Shown in pieces: positions 11,324 through 22,863 of a stretch of DNA of 64,000 nt (the first letter of the stretch is position 1; each line of letters starts with the position of its first letter). The notes under the pieces are model-generated. The model ran no database searches. It had not been told where the DNA came from and was given only the letters and a program-made list of their open reading frames with translations. Made by a program: the position numbers and the translations under genes. The stretch comes from Luzula sylvatica (lineage: Eukaryota > Streptophyta > Magnoliopsida > Poales > Juncaceae): the NCBI GenBank assembly GCA_946800325.1, contig OX326959.1:40352908-40416907 (forward strand). Direction: 5' to 3'.

Positions 11324-12989
11324 GGGCTTTTTTTTTGAGAAATTAAAACTAGGGTTTTGTACAAATATCAAAGTTTCGCAAAAATACACCCCACAACATA
11401 ATGTAGTATATATCCCCTTTGCAAAAATACACAATATATTTTTGGACGAAATGTGATTTTAATATTAAAAAGTCACCAACGTCAAAAAACAAATTAATCT
11501 TTTTGTATATGCATTAGAACGTTTGATATTATTTGCAAACATTAATTGCAATAATTTTCTTTTTTGATCATTTGTGTGACCAGCACAGGAATTTCATTTT
11601 TTAATAGTTGAAATTTCATTGATATTGTTTTTCAAACATTTCTTCCTAACTAAGAATTCTTGAGATTTAGTAAACTACTATATGTTTATTAGCTCAACAT
11701 GAAAGCAGATGAAAATTAGAAAAATAGAAAACGTGTGTAATTCTCAAAGCAATTAATTAAAACCGAGTAAACTAGAAATAAAATAATAAACAAAGGTTGA
11801 CGTTTAAAAATTTCTAGTATAGTCCCTGAACTTCAATATTTTTCTATATTTTATTTAATATGGAATTTCTTGGAATGTTCGCTAATTATAAACCTTTCAT
11901 TTATCATTAGTTTATAGAAACTTTAACTTTGATAATGGAGGGCAAATAATGAACATTCAAAGAAGCAAGCTAGTCATGGTATATGGAAATAAGGGATATG
12001 AGTACAATTTATCCTATGCCTGAGAGAAAGGCATTACAACCTTGAAATAAGGGATATGAGTAAAATAATGAACAATTATAATCGAGTTGATTGAATGCTT
12101 GACACAAAATGTTGAAGAGGTTATGTGTTCAAGTTCCATCAGCATCAGCATCATATAAAAAATATATATGTATCAATAATGACAAGAGACCGCTTGTTCG
12201 GCGTCATTCGAGAAAAAAAAGAAACTAAACCAACTAGCTAATTGTGATGTTTCAGTTCAAGTTCAATGTGTGAGAGAAAGGCATTACAACCTTGAAATGT
12301 AGATGGAGATTATGATCCTAGATCTTCCTCATTATCATTATACAGGGTGTTTATTTTTTCAATCACAAGAAAACAGAAAATAGCAATTACATAGTTTGTT
12401 CTTTGTTCAATTCTTAATCGGCCTCTAATTACTTACGCATTTTTATATAAATTTATGTTTGTATTTATTTGGCCATAAATTCTTTCTGATGGGATAAAAT
12501 AGAGAAACTTTACGATCAAGAGATCATCGGAATCGTTAAACTAAACCAATTCAAGGGAGCAGCACAATCTTTAAGACGCTGTAATTCGCTGATCGAGATA
12601 GCATCAATATCGTGCCTCTGATTAGATGAAATCTCATAAAATAATTCAGAACTCAAGCAAAAGCCATCGCAAAATTCCGAAATTCTAGATAAAGAAGGAG
12701 CATGAATATCGTGCCTCTAAGAGATGGAAATAGATCTTAATGGAGCATAATAGATCTAATTATGTTTCACATAATTGAGTTATTTTAAATTACATTTAAG
12801 ATTCAACAGAAGAGTAAATCAGAAAAATAGATTATTTCACAAGAATAATTCATTGCTTATAACAATTTTAACATGAATACACAAACAACTTTTATCCTTG
12901 AAAAGCAAAACAAACGCATCCAAAATAATCTTGTTCTTTTTTTTATTTTTCTTGCACACGAAACAAGTCCTAAATAAACTCGACCAAAA
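11324..12989. other. gene-free stretch between alpha and beta
   Basis: No coding region recognised. A word of about 28 bp, GAGAAAGGCATTACAACC plus flank, occurs twice (about 12023 and 12270), and AAATAAGGGATATGAGT occurs twice (about 11987 and 12046). The SINE-like remnant near 12090-12150 has a B-box-like GTTCAAGTTCC. Confidence 0.45.
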
Positions 12990-13199
12990 TCATTTAAAAC
13001 TCGTCTGCCTATCTTGGAGTAACAAAAACGGAAATAAGAAGAATAGAACTCGACACTCCTCGTCTGGATCGAGCCGTGCGGCACTATACGCTCCTGCGCC
13101 AATATTATGAATACACCCTGACAACTTGCACCTCTTCTTCACTGGACAAGCTGGATGTCTTTTAAGGGATTGCAAACTCTTCTTCTCAGAGGAATACAT
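12990..13199 (-). CDS. beta-1: small Cys-rich HPACPG-motif protein (G-to-V variant)
   Basis: A 69-residue product of unrecognised family, starting M-Y-S-S-E-K-K. The motif is HPACPVKKRCKLSGCIH at residues 15-31, with the three cysteines and the histidine kept. The motif glycine, present in every other member, is valine here (GTG against GGA in units 2 and 4, a two-base change). After the motif come an acidic patch (D-P-D-E-E) and a short hydrophobic run near residues 50-60, too short to be a confident membrane span. The TATA box is about 95 bp upstream. The glycine loss may mark early decay. Confidence 0.5.
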   Translation of the reverse strand: MYSSEKKSLQSLKRHPACPVKKRCKLSGCIHNIGAGAYSAARLDPDEECRVLFFLFPFLLLQDRQTSFK

Positions 13200-13290
13200 C
13201 TTGCTAATTTCTAGGGTTTAAGTTAGATTATGAATTGAAAAAATTTGTCGGATAAATGAGAGATGAATATAGGGAATGTATTTTGCATCC

Positions 13291-13300
13291 TCATTTATAG
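13291..13300 (-). promoter_or_regulatory. TATA box of beta-1
   Basis: Minus-strand CTATAAATGA about 95 bp upstream of the ATG, kept in unit 2 (22854-22863) and unit 4 (52571-52580) but deleted in unit 3. Confidence 0.5.
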
Positions 13301-14387
13301 GGGACTTTGGGTAGGTTTTAATTTTATTAGTATGAAGTTTCCTCCGTTGACTTGAAAATAGTTCGATTATATATAAAATGAATTAAGAGCGGAAAATACG
13401 TGGAATAAACTAGGCAAAATTGGAGGAAAATACTAGTGAAAATGGATGGTAAGTTAAAGAGTTTTAAAGGGTAATGCATTCCTTTACTTATTGCCCAAGT
13501 AGAGACTATATAATAGTTTATTCGTTATAAGGACATGCAAACTAATTAACAGACTGCTGTGGATTAATCCGACAACTATCTTAATCAGCGATTTACTGTG
13601 GCAGAAATATAATGGCCTATTATATACTCCATATGCATATAGTCGGAATTTATATGGTCATTTAAAGTTTAAACTCAATTAGATTCATATCGTTTAAATT
13701 CATGAAAATAATAGACATGATACAACAAGTAAAGTTTAAATTCAATTAGGTTAATGTCCATTTTGGATAAAATCAACTTAATTAATGTCGGGTAAAATTA
13801 GATGACATTTAATTTTATCAAGTTAGAGAACTAATCAGGATTTTAGATTGCACAAGAAGAAAACTTGAAAGTCAAATTAATCAAGGATTAGAAGTTGCAA
13901 ATTTTCTTGATTAATTAGATTCATTTTAGTTTAATATTTTAAATACTTTATATCGATCAATAAAAAAAATACTTTATATCGAATCTGGCTAAATAGATAA
14001 CCACATCGCAAATGCCACATAAATTCCAGGAAGTTTCTTACTTGAATTGAGGAAATCAATTAAATCAGCTCTATTTATCCGAGTGCAAAAGAACTTAAAA
14101 ATATTATTTTTTGTTTCTTTTATAATATATATATGAATTTAGTAAAATCCAGCTACTCAATGTAGCTGGCTTAATAAAAATAGCATGAAGAGAAAATACG
14201 TGTTCGATATATAATTCATGATTATCGAATTTATTTAAAAATAAAATAAAGGAAAAAACGTGTTTGGTTTTTTTTCAGTATAGTCCTGGACTCTTGTGAA
14301 CTTTCATTAGTAGTCACATAAGTTCCAAGCATTTTCTTATACGCAAACTCCATATAACCGCCTTATACAGCTTTACAAAAGCCCTTA
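13301..14387. other. divergent intergenic region between beta and gamma
   Basis: Beta (minus) and gamma (plus) are divergently oriented, so this roughly 1.1-kb AT-rich stretch holds both upstream regions. No gene was seen. Unit 3 has lost most of it (the counterpart of about 13284-14006). Confidence 0.55.
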
Positions 14388-14400
14388 TATTTATATATAC
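14388..14400 (+). promoter_or_regulatory. TATA-like box of gamma-1
   Basis: TATTTATATATAC about 100 bp upstream of the gamma ATG, followed by a C/A-rich leader. It is identical at 23950-23962 and 42490-42502. Confidence 0.45.
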
Positions 14401-14500
14401 TATATGTCCTTTCAACTCCCAACTCCACAACTAAGAAAATATTAATCCTTCAAACCCTAAAACCGCAAACAAATATTAATCCTAAGCCTCAAAAGGGATC

Positions 14501-14725
14501 ATGTCTTCTCCTGATTACCCAAAACCCCTTAAAAAGCGGCACCCTGCTTGCCCAGGCAAGGAACGGTGCACATTTTCAAGCTGTTGTCATAGACGATCCT
14601 CAAACACTACAAGATTCTCACATTATTATTGTCACGAGTTTGGGATCCATCGTGATCGTCCCATAAATCATCATTCCCACTTGCAATGGCGTCGGCGTTT
14701 CATGTTGTACTTTAATATCCTATGA
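14501..14725 (+). CDS. gamma-1: small Cys-rich HPACPG-motif protein
   Basis: A 74-residue product of unrecognised family. It starts M-S-S-P-D-Y-P, then HPACPGKERCTFSSCCH at residues 14-30, with cysteines at 17, 23 and 28 and histidine at 30. The C-terminal half is His/Arg-rich with another Cys near residue 46 and ends in an aromatic, basic tail. The ATG is the first in the presumed transcript and matches the alpha and delta start. The TATA-like box is about 100 bp upstream. A GAA microsatellite starts right after the TGA. A 5'-truncated tandem copy follows at 15068. In units 2 and 3 the second of the two adjacent cysteines is serine. Confidence 0.6.
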   Translation: MSSPDYPKPLKKRHPACPGKERCTFSSCCHRRSSNTTRFSHYYCHEFGIHRDRPINHHSHLQWRRRFMLYFNIL

Positions 14726-14753
14726 GAAGAAGAAGAAGAAGAAGAAGAAGAAG
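14726..14753 (+). repeat. GAA microsatellite after gamma-1
   Basis: A GAA run directly after the stop codon. Its length varies between copies, and similar runs follow gamma-prime and the gamma-4 remnant. Confidence 0.85.
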
Positions 14754-15067
14754 AGATAAATAATATAAGTTTCTGTATTAGTTAGATTTTTTGTTATCAC
14801 TGATATGTGTACAGGCATGGAAAATATTTTGGCAAAAAAGAAAATAAAAAAATAAGAATATTTTGTAAAAGATTTTGTTATATCAAATGATATCTTTAAT
14901 TTCATTTATATACTTATGGAGATTACTGATTATCTCATGTTTTTGAAAATTATTATGGCCCATACATATATTATGAATGTTTAAGGACAATTGGTCTTTT
15001 GGAAAACATTTGGGAACCCCTTATTTTTTAGTGAAAGAGTCGAAATTTCTTAATAAGACATTAATAC

Positions 15068-15310
15068 ATGGGCTACAATGAACAGAAGAAAATAAACCAT
15101 TTTTCCTACATAAAAAATTCCTTCAAAATATCTTGTCCAGGCGAGGAACGGTGCACATTTTCAAGCTGTTATCATAGACGATCCTCAAACACTACAAGAT
15201 TCTCACATTATTATTGTCACGAGTTTGGGATCCATCGTGATCGTCCCATAAATCATCATTACCACTTGCAAAGGCGTCGGCCCTTCATGTTGTACTTTTA
15301 TATTTTATGA
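15068..15310 (+). pseudogene. gamma-1-prime: tandem gamma copy lacking its 5' end
   Basis: From the TGT at 15134 on, the frame reads C-P-G-E-E-R-C-T-F-S-S-C and continues as gamma to the stop. The M-S-S-P start and the K-R-H-P-A residues are replaced by unrelated upstream sequence, which keeps an 80-codon frame open from 15068 by chance. It arose by a tandem duplication of about 0.6 kb whose second unit begins inside the motif. There is no gamma TATA box close upstream. It is probably a partial duplicate, though a short product that keeps C-P-G onward cannot be excluded. Confidence 0.6.
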
Positions 15311-17042
15311 GAAGAAGAAGAAGAAGAAGAAGAAGAGATAAATATTATAAGCTTCTTTATTAGTTAGATTTTTTGTTATCACTGATATGTGTATAGGATG
15401 GAAAATATTTTGGCAACAAAGAAAATAACAAAATAAGAATATTTTGTAAAAAAATTTGTTATATTAAATGATATCTTTAATTTCATTTATATACTTAAGG
15501 AAATTACTGATTACCTCATGTATTTGAAACTTATTATGGCCCTTACATATATTATGAATGTTGACAATTGGTCTTTTGGAAAACATTTGGGAACCCCTTC
15601 TTTTTTAGTGAAAGAGTCGAAATTTCTTAAAAGAAATTAATACGTGCGCTACAATGAATAGAAAGTATACATAAAAAATTCCTTCAAAATATCTTGTACA
15701 AACTCTTCATAGTAGCTTCATAGGAAAGTTCATTTGTAATTAAGACTTATTCTTGTAAAATTTATTAATAAGAAGGACATTGAGTAATAATCCGACACTT
15801 ATTTAGTAGGAGTTCTACTAAAAAAGTTAGAATCAGCCGAGTTGAAAAAAAAATTGGACGGTTGATAAAAATATCTAAAAAAATGGAAAAAAATATAAAT
15901 ATATTTAAAAATTGGAAAATATTATAAGAAAAAATTCAACTAATAAAAACTAAAATTACGACATAACATAACATAATTTTGAAAGTTAGAATCGGGATCA
16001 TATATATATATATATATGATAGAAATGTGTGTATACATATATATGATAGAAATTTGTGTATACATATATTCATGTCAAAATTATATATATATAGAGTCTG
16101 GCTAGCCCGCTTTTAATAGTACGAAACTGATTTATGCTATTAATTTTTGCATCGTTAGATCCACATCAAGATTTTGATTTGGTAATCAAATAATTCTTGA
16201 AGGATAAATTTTTCACACCGTTCATTTGTATCAAATTAAGTACATTGTTAAATTCATAGCATTTAATACTCAATTGAATGTAAATAAGGAAATTATATGT
16301 AGAAAGTATATTGTCACAATGTCAATCAAACCTTGATTCATTTTATACACACACAATAAAATGTTGACTTGCTTATCGCTTAAACAGGTTAACTTATACT
16401 AAATAAAGTGATGAAATGCTTAAACAACTTAACTTAGACACTCCAATGAGTCTGTATAAAATATTTTTATACTCGAAGTGATTCATTCGAACGGGAGCCT
16501 AAGAGTCCGTTCGAATAAACCATTCTCTGTCACATTTTCTGGGTTAATTTCAAATTACACTCGTATTAGTCCGTTCGAACGGAGCCTAAGGTTCGTTCGA
16601 AAGATTCACTCTCTGGAACTTAACTTTACATAATCATATTATGCACTTAATTAAGTCCCTGAATATTCATATTCATATATCCTTATATATACATATTTAC
16701 TGTCGATCAAAAATTGTATTTCCTTCCTATATTAAATATTTGAATGTCAATTTTGTAACTAAAAATTAAATATATTGAGAGAGTAATTATTAGGTTTTAA
16801 TATATTTTTTATTAATTATTTGTAACACCGTATTTAATTTTTTTCAATCACCCTCTACTTTATAAAAATAAAAATAGTGGCAATTATATTCTTGATAAAA
16901 TTGAATAGAAACTTTGTCTCCAAATTTTAATTAGTATATTTTTATGCTTTTTCCTGTTTGGTCATTCAGCCACGTCATCGAATTCATGAGGATCGTCCGA
17001 TGCTCTTATAATTTTACTTGATGAATCTCAGCCATCGATTGT
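15311..17042. other. gene-free stretch of unit 1
   Basis: AT-rich, with a short (AT)n run at about 15999-16017 that has grown to about 54 bp in unit 3. Two copies of GTTCGAACGGAGCCTAAG-like sequence lie about 75 bp apart (about 16485 and 16560). No gene was recognised. Confidence 0.5.
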
Positions 17043-18112
17043 TATATAAACTCGGTCTGTATGCATTGTTGTGTACTCAAAGATATTATTCATCTAGGTG
17101 TACATTGGACCACGTCCATTCAACTTTTCTTGCAAAGAAAACATATACACCCCCTTTCTCTTTCCTCTATCTCTAGATCATTCGGCTGAGTGCAAAAGAA
17201 AAAAACCCTAGCCACGAACCGAGGAGGCGGCGATGTCCATTTTTCTGAAGAAAAGAGGCTATTATTTTGCCACGATTCTCCGGATTTGCGATTTCTTTCC
17301 ATCAAAGCCAAGACGGTGAAACCCCAGACGCTGAGACTCCACACAAGTCCAAGATGAGACGAAATCCACGGCGGCCAGGTATGCCGTTCTTCCTCATTTT
17401 TTGCAGATTTCTTTACCTCTTTTTTTTTTCTTTTTTTGTTCTTTTTTCATGAGATTTTGAAGATTATGTTCATCCGTGGTTTATTTTCTTGATTATGTGG
17501 TTTATTTTCGTTAATAAGGCTTTTAAAATCTGTTAGCGTTTCCAATCTGTTTCAAATGCTCGATTTTCGAATGTAATCTTGACTGTTTCTCCCGTATTAA
17601 TCGACATATCCGACTAAATCTGGATTTTCGGTATTTTTACCTGATTTTTGGACTTGGTTTTACTAAATCTGCAGTAAATCTGTTTTGCCCAATTTGGATG
17701 ATTTTTGTTATTACTAATTTGAAATGATCAGCTATGATTTGAGTTGTAAATCATGGTCGACTTCAGTGACTTGCTTTTTTGAGTTGTAAAATCATTGCTA
17801 AAATAAAATTCGAGCAGAATTGTTTTCAACTTCTTTATGATTTTTCGTTCATTGGTATTTCTCCTTAAAGTTAGTATCTTTAGTGGCAATTGTTAGTTAA
17901 TTCTTTAACTTGATCTTTTTGTGTGAATTGTATATGTTTTGTTAAATTTATACTGTCTAATTTGAATTCCCCTCTTTGCTGTAGAGTTCAACAAATCTTT
18001 TGAATCCAGGTAAAATTATAAATCTTTTTCTTCTTCTATTCCTTACCAATTTTTGATAGTCCAACTTTTAGTGAATTCTTTACTGATAGAGAACAGAAAC
18101 AACATTTTTCAA
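17043..18112 (+). pseudogene. 5' part of the calmodulin-like gene, cut by CACTA sequence
   Basis: It begins with a TATA box, TATATAAA at 17043-17050. A probable first exon reaches AAGCCAAGACGG and ends near 17379 at CCAG/GTATGCC. After a long intron there is a 25-nt exon at about 17985-18009 between GCTGTAG and GTAAAA. Homology with unit 3 (45176 onward) stops at 18112, where CACTA-type sequence begins. The join shares TTTTCAA with both partners. The EF-hand exons seen in unit 3 are therefore missing here. An ATG at 17233 opens only 28 codons, so part of this may be untranslated leader. Confidence 0.5.
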
Positions 18113-19194
18113 CGTCGGCAGTTATCACCGGCGGTGCACTTATCACCGGCGGTATTCTTATTTTCAACGTCGGCAGTTATCACCGGCGGTTAACTTATCA
18201 CCGGCGGTAATCTTATTTTCAACGTCGGCATTATGACCAGCGGTGCTATTATCACCGGCGGTATTTTTCTTTCAACTTCGAGTATTATCACCAGCGGGGA
18301 TTTTTCTTTCAACTAGCGAAAATGTAGAATCGATATGTTTAATATTAATATTATGATTAATATTAATTATTATTATGAAAATATGATGATGATTATTATA
18401 AGTATCATTATTATGATTATTATGATTATTATTATGATGATTGTTTATTATTATGATTATTGTATGATTTTCATTATTATTATTATGAGGCTTCTAGCGA
18501 GAATGTAGAATCGATATGTTTAATATTAATATTATGATTAATATTAATTATTATTATGAAAATATGATGATGATTATTATAAGTATCATTATTATGATTA
18601 TTATGATTATTATTATTATGATTGTTTATTATTATGATTATTGTATGATTTTCATTATTATTATTATGAGGCTTCTAGCGAAAATGTAGAATCGATATGT
18701 TTAATATTAATTATTATTATGAAAATATGATGATGATTATTATAAGTATTATTATGATTATTATTGTTTATTATTATGATTTTCATTATTATTATTACGA
18801 GGCTTCTAGCGAAAATGTAGAATCGATATGTTTAATATTATATTATGATTAATATTAATTATTATTATGAAAATATGATGATGATTATTATAAGTATTAT
18901 TATTATGATTATTGTATGATTTTCATTATTATTATTATTTTCATTATTTTTCTGATAATTATTAATATTCTGTGATTTTCAGTGGGGGTATTAATTTTCA
19001 GTGGCGGTACCGTCGGTAAAACAAAGCATTCAAGAGAAGTTTTAGCTTTTCAATGGCGGTACCGCCGGTGAAAGTATTCAGTGGGGGTAAATATTTTCAA
19101 TGGCGGTACCGCCGGTGAAAGTTAAATAATCAGCGGGGGTTGCTTGTTTCAAAGGCGGTACCGCCGGTAAAAGAAGTGTTGTGCAAATATTTTC
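18113..19194. mobile_element. CACTA-type transposon fragment, left copy
   Basis: Carries repeated ATCACCGGCGGT words at 18120-18290 and inverted GGCGGTACCGCCGGTGAAAG words from about 19000. This is the arrangement expected of CACTA subterminal repeats. In between are AT-rich units starting CTAGCGAAAATGTAGAATCG at 18313, 18494, 18675 and 18806 (periods 181, 181, 131). Both ends are missing here. The right end survives in unit 2 (27045). Confidence 0.65.
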
Positions 19195-19232
19195 GTAATA
19201 ATAATTCAATTTCACCATGTAATTTGTTCAAT
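19195..19232. other. templated filler at the unit 1 / unit 2 junction
   Basis: A 38-bp insert made of words found nearby in the unit: AATTCAATTTCACCATGTAA (as near 9043) and ATTTGTTCAATGAAA (as near 9139). The unit then resumes at its 9011-equivalent. This is a typical scar of template-switching repair. Confidence 0.75.
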
Positions 19233-20202
19233 GAAAAACCTCCACACATTGGCCACCTTTCCAGAAATTCAATTTCACCATGTAAAAGTCATGCAAAACT
19301 TTGGATGATTCTTCTCTCGAAACCAAGAGTGCATAATTCAAAGGTCAAATGTCAGGATTTGTAATTTGTTCAATGAAATTTGAAGAAGAAACCAACATAT
19401 GTTTTTATTCTCATCATTGTTGATCTCTTTTCAGACTCGGGCCATGCGATAGGTCCAAAAAATTCGAATTTCGGATCCAACAGTTTAGATGATTCAAAAT
19501 TTTCAAAATACATGATTTGTCCAGTTAAAAATATTTATAATTACAATAAAACAATAGAAATTCTTGTGATTCATTGGTAAAAAATAATTATCTCTCTTCT
19601 AAGAAGTCATGAGTTCAAATACCACAACATATAATTTTAGATTTTTTTTTTCCAATATAATGAAAATAGGAAAAAAATTTGATCTAAACGAGATTTGAAC
19701 TTTGAATCTCATGAATATTTTTGGAGCCTTAACCAATAAATCACACAATAGATTGTGACAAAATACGTTAACTTTTCTTCAAACAAATTAATTGTATACG
19801 GGATTCACTTTCAAACTAGGCTTCGCGTACTCGAAAACTTGGGACCGGACATGCCTCTTTTGTGCTGAAAGAATTTTGTTCGACGCCTTCGTTTTCATAT
19901 TTTTGACGTACATAGAAGTAAGCACAAGAATATATTCAATACTTTTTATTTAAAACGTAATTTTGCATGTAATTTATACTCATTCCCTGGCATTTTCACT
20001 TGCTTTTATACTATATATTATTTAATATTTACATCATAAAAACTTCACCTTTTTTTACACCATATCTATAACAAGAAGTATTCACGACCTTCCTTACAAA
20101 ATAAAATATCCAAAATACCATGACTATTTTCTACAACAAAAATAACAAAAAAAATCATGTTCATCAACGGGTTATTGAACGAAAACGGTGAATATGAGCT
20201 CG
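19233..20202. other. gene-free left part of unit 2
   Basis: Counterpart of about 9011-9980. It includes the 66-codon frame (19380-19580) that I do not consider a gene. Confidence 0.45.
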
Positions 20203-20421
20203 CTACATCGAATTACTAATCACACTGATCTCCAATATTGGCGCCGTAGTCATAATTGTTTGAAACGTAATGATCATTGGTCGAGCTTTCACAGTAGGAA
20301 TTCGTATTTGGAGGCCTTGTTTCTCTTCTATGTGGACAACCCGCAATCTGGCACGTTTTCCCGGACATGCAGGGTGCCTCTTTGAATTAGTATTTGGAGG
20401 TCTTGTTGCCGGAGAGGACAT
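20203..20421 (-). pseudogene. alpha-2: frameshifted alpha copy
   Basis: Starts M-S-S-P and reads normally through H-P-A-C-P-G. A 4-bp loss at 20360/20361 (relative to units 1 and 4) then shifts the frame, so the second and third motif cysteines and the histidine are lost and an unrelated basic tail follows. The TATA box is intact at 20602-20612. Alpha-3 carries the same 4-bp loss, so the two share an ancestor. Confidence 0.7.
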
Positions 20422-20730
20422 GTTCCGATTATTTCGATTCACTTCTTTTAATAACAAGGTAGGAATATATAGTACTTTCGTGGACCGGAGTACTTCGAGA
20501 TTGAAGTTGGAGAAAATTTGCAGTAGATTGAAATAGGTTTTGAAATAAGATAGAAATAGATAGAAAATTAGAAATAGGTCTTGAAAATTTTGTATGTTGT
20601 AAATATTTATAGGAGAGGAAGGGAGAGTGTTGTATGGAAATTACATTCAAATGTCCATCATTAGAGAATGGAAATGGATCATTCAGCGAGCTAATAAGAA
20701 AAAGGTCCCAAAACCAATGCAATAGTATCC

Positions 20731-20773
<43 letters not shown>

Positions 20774-20835
20774 CAATAAAAATAATAATAATAACAACAA
20801 CAACAACAATAATAATAATAATAATAATAATAATA
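20731..20835. repeat. AAT/AAC microsatellite upstream of alpha-2
   Basis: About 105 bp of trinucleotide repeat, twice the length in unit 1. Confidence 0.9.
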
Positions 20836-22552
20836 GGGTTTTTTTTTGAGAAATTAAAACTAGGGTTTTGAACAAATATCAAAGTTTCGCAAAAATACAC
20901 CCCACAATATAATGTAGTATATATCCCCTTTGCAAATAACACTATACGGTTTTCCTATATATTGCCCAATTAATAGTTAGATTCATACGTTAACACAATA
21001 TATTTTTGGACGAAATGTGATTTTAATATTAAAAAGTCACCAACATCAAAAAACAAATTAATCTTTTTGTATATGCATTAGAACGTTTGATATTATTTGC
21101 GAACATTAATTGCAATAATTTTCTTTTTTGATCATTTGTGTGACCAGCACAGGAATTTCATTTTTTAATAGTTGAAATTTCATTGATATTGTTTTTCAAG
21201 CATTTCTTCCTAACTAAGAATTCTTGAGATTTAGTAAACTACTATATGTTTATTAGCTCAACATGAAAGCAGATGAAAATTAGAAAAATAGAAAACGTGT
21301 GTAATTCACAAAGCAATTAATTAAAACCGAGTAAACTAGAAATAAAATAATAAACAAAGGTTGACGTTTAAAAATTTCTAGTATAGTCCCTGAACTTTAA
21401 TATTTTTCTATATTTTATTTAATATGGAATTTCTTGGAATGTTCGCTAATTATAAACCTTTCATTTATCATTAGTTTATAGAAACTTTAACTTTGATAAT
21501 GGAGGGCAAATAATGAACATTCAAAGAAGCAAGCTAGTCATGGTATATGGAAATAAGGGATATGAGTACAATTTATCCTATGTCTGAGAGAAAGGCATTA
21601 CAACCTTGAAATAAGGGATATGAGTAAAATATTGAACAATTATAATCGAGTTGATTGAATGCTTGACACAAAATGTTGAAGAGGTTATGTGTTCTAGTTC
21701 CATCAGCATCAGCATCATATAAAAAATATATATGTATCAATAATGACAAGAGACCGCTTGTTCGGCGTCATTCGAGAAAAAAAGAAACTAAACCAACTAG
21801 CTAATTGTGATGTTTCAGTTCATGTTCTATGTGTAAGAGAAAGGCATTACAACCTTGAAATGTAGATGGAGATTATGATCCTAGATCTTCCTCATTATCA
21901 TTATACAGGGTGTTTATTTTTTCAATCACAAGAAAACAGAAAATAGCAATTACATAGTTTGTTCTTTGTTCAATTCTTAATCGGCCTCTAATTACTTACG
22001 CATTTTTATATAAATTTATGTTTGTATTTATTTGGCCATAAATTTTTTCTGATGGGATAAAATAGAGAAACTTTACGATCAAGAGATCATCAGAATCTTT
22101 AAACTAAACCAATTCAAGGGAGCAGCACAATCTTTAAGACGCTGTAATTCGCTGATCGAGATAGCATCAATATCGTGCCTCTGATTAGATGAAATCTCAT
22201 AAAATAATTCAGAACTCAAGCAAAAGCCTTCGCAAAATTCCGAAATTCTAGATAAAGAAGGAGCATGAATATCGTGCCTCTAAGAGATGGAAATAGATCT
22301 TAATGGAGCATAATAGATCTAATTATGTTTCACATAATTGAGTTATTTTAAATTACATTTAAGATTCAACAGAAGAGTAAATCAGAAAAATAGATTATTT
22401 CACAAGAATAATTCATTGCTTATAACAATTTTAACATGAATACACAAACAACTTTTATCATTGAAAAGCAAAACAAACGCATCCAAAATAATCTTGTTCT
22501 TTTTTTTATTTTTCTTGCACACGAAACAAGTCCTAAATAAACTCGACCAAAA
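20836..22552. other. gene-free stretch, unit 2
   Basis: Counterpart of 11324-12989 with few differences. No additional feature was recognised. Confidence 0.45.
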
Positions 22553-22762
22553 TCATTTAAGACTCGTCTGCCTATCTTGGAGTAACAAAAACAGAAATAA
22601 GAAGAATAGAACTCGACACTCCTCGTCTGGATCGAGCCGTGCGGCTCTATACGCTCCTGCGCCAATATTATGAATACACCCTGACAACTTGCACCTCTTC
22701 TTTCCTGGACAAGCTGGATGTCTTTTAAGGGATTGCAAACTCTTCTTCTCAGAGGAATACAT
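22553..22762 (-). CDS. beta-2: small Cys-rich HPACPG-motif protein
   Basis: A 69-residue product of unrecognised family. It starts M-Y-S-S-E-K-K and has HPACPGKKRCKLSGCIH at residues 15-31, so it keeps the glycine lost in beta-1. The tail has D-P-D-E-E and a short hydrophobic run near residues 50-60. The TATA box is at 22854-22863. It is divergent from gamma-2 across about 1.2 kb of intergenic DNA. Confidence 0.6.
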   Translation of the reverse strand: MYSSEKKSLQSLKRHPACPGKKRCKLSGCIHNIGAGAYRAARLDPDEECRVLFFLFLFLLLQDRQTSLK

Positions 22763-22853
22763 CTTGCTAATTTCTAGGGTTAAAGTTAGATTATGAATTG
22801 GAAAAATTTGTCGGATAAATGAGAGATGAATATAGGAAATGTATTTTGCATCC

Positions 22854-22863
22854 TCATTTATAG
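22854..22863 (-). promoter_or_regulatory. TATA box of beta-2
   Basis: Minus-strand CTATAAATGA about 95 bp upstream of the ATG, as in units 1 and 4. Confidence 0.45.

Larger units (their letters stand above)
7352..19194. repeat. core unit copy 1 (reference copy)
   Basis: The longest of four related blocks. In order it holds a gene-free part, alpha-1a, alpha-1b, beta-1, gamma-1, gamma-1-prime, a long gene-free part, the first exons of a calmodulin-like gene, and a CACTA-derived end. Copies 2, 3 and 4 carry the same order with private deletions. The right break at 19194 falls inside the CACTA part and is joined to unit 2 by filler DNA. Confidence 0.9.

Noticed and set aside
18400..18960. ATTATTATG-rich tract considered as a matrix-attachment or origin region
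   Set aside because: Explained as internal repeats of a CACTA fragment. No specific evidence for either function.
20429..20875. 148-codon minus frame with long leucine runs (also 50225-50677, and Asn runs on the plus strand)
   Set aside because: Translation of the AAT microsatellite. Length tracks repeat length.
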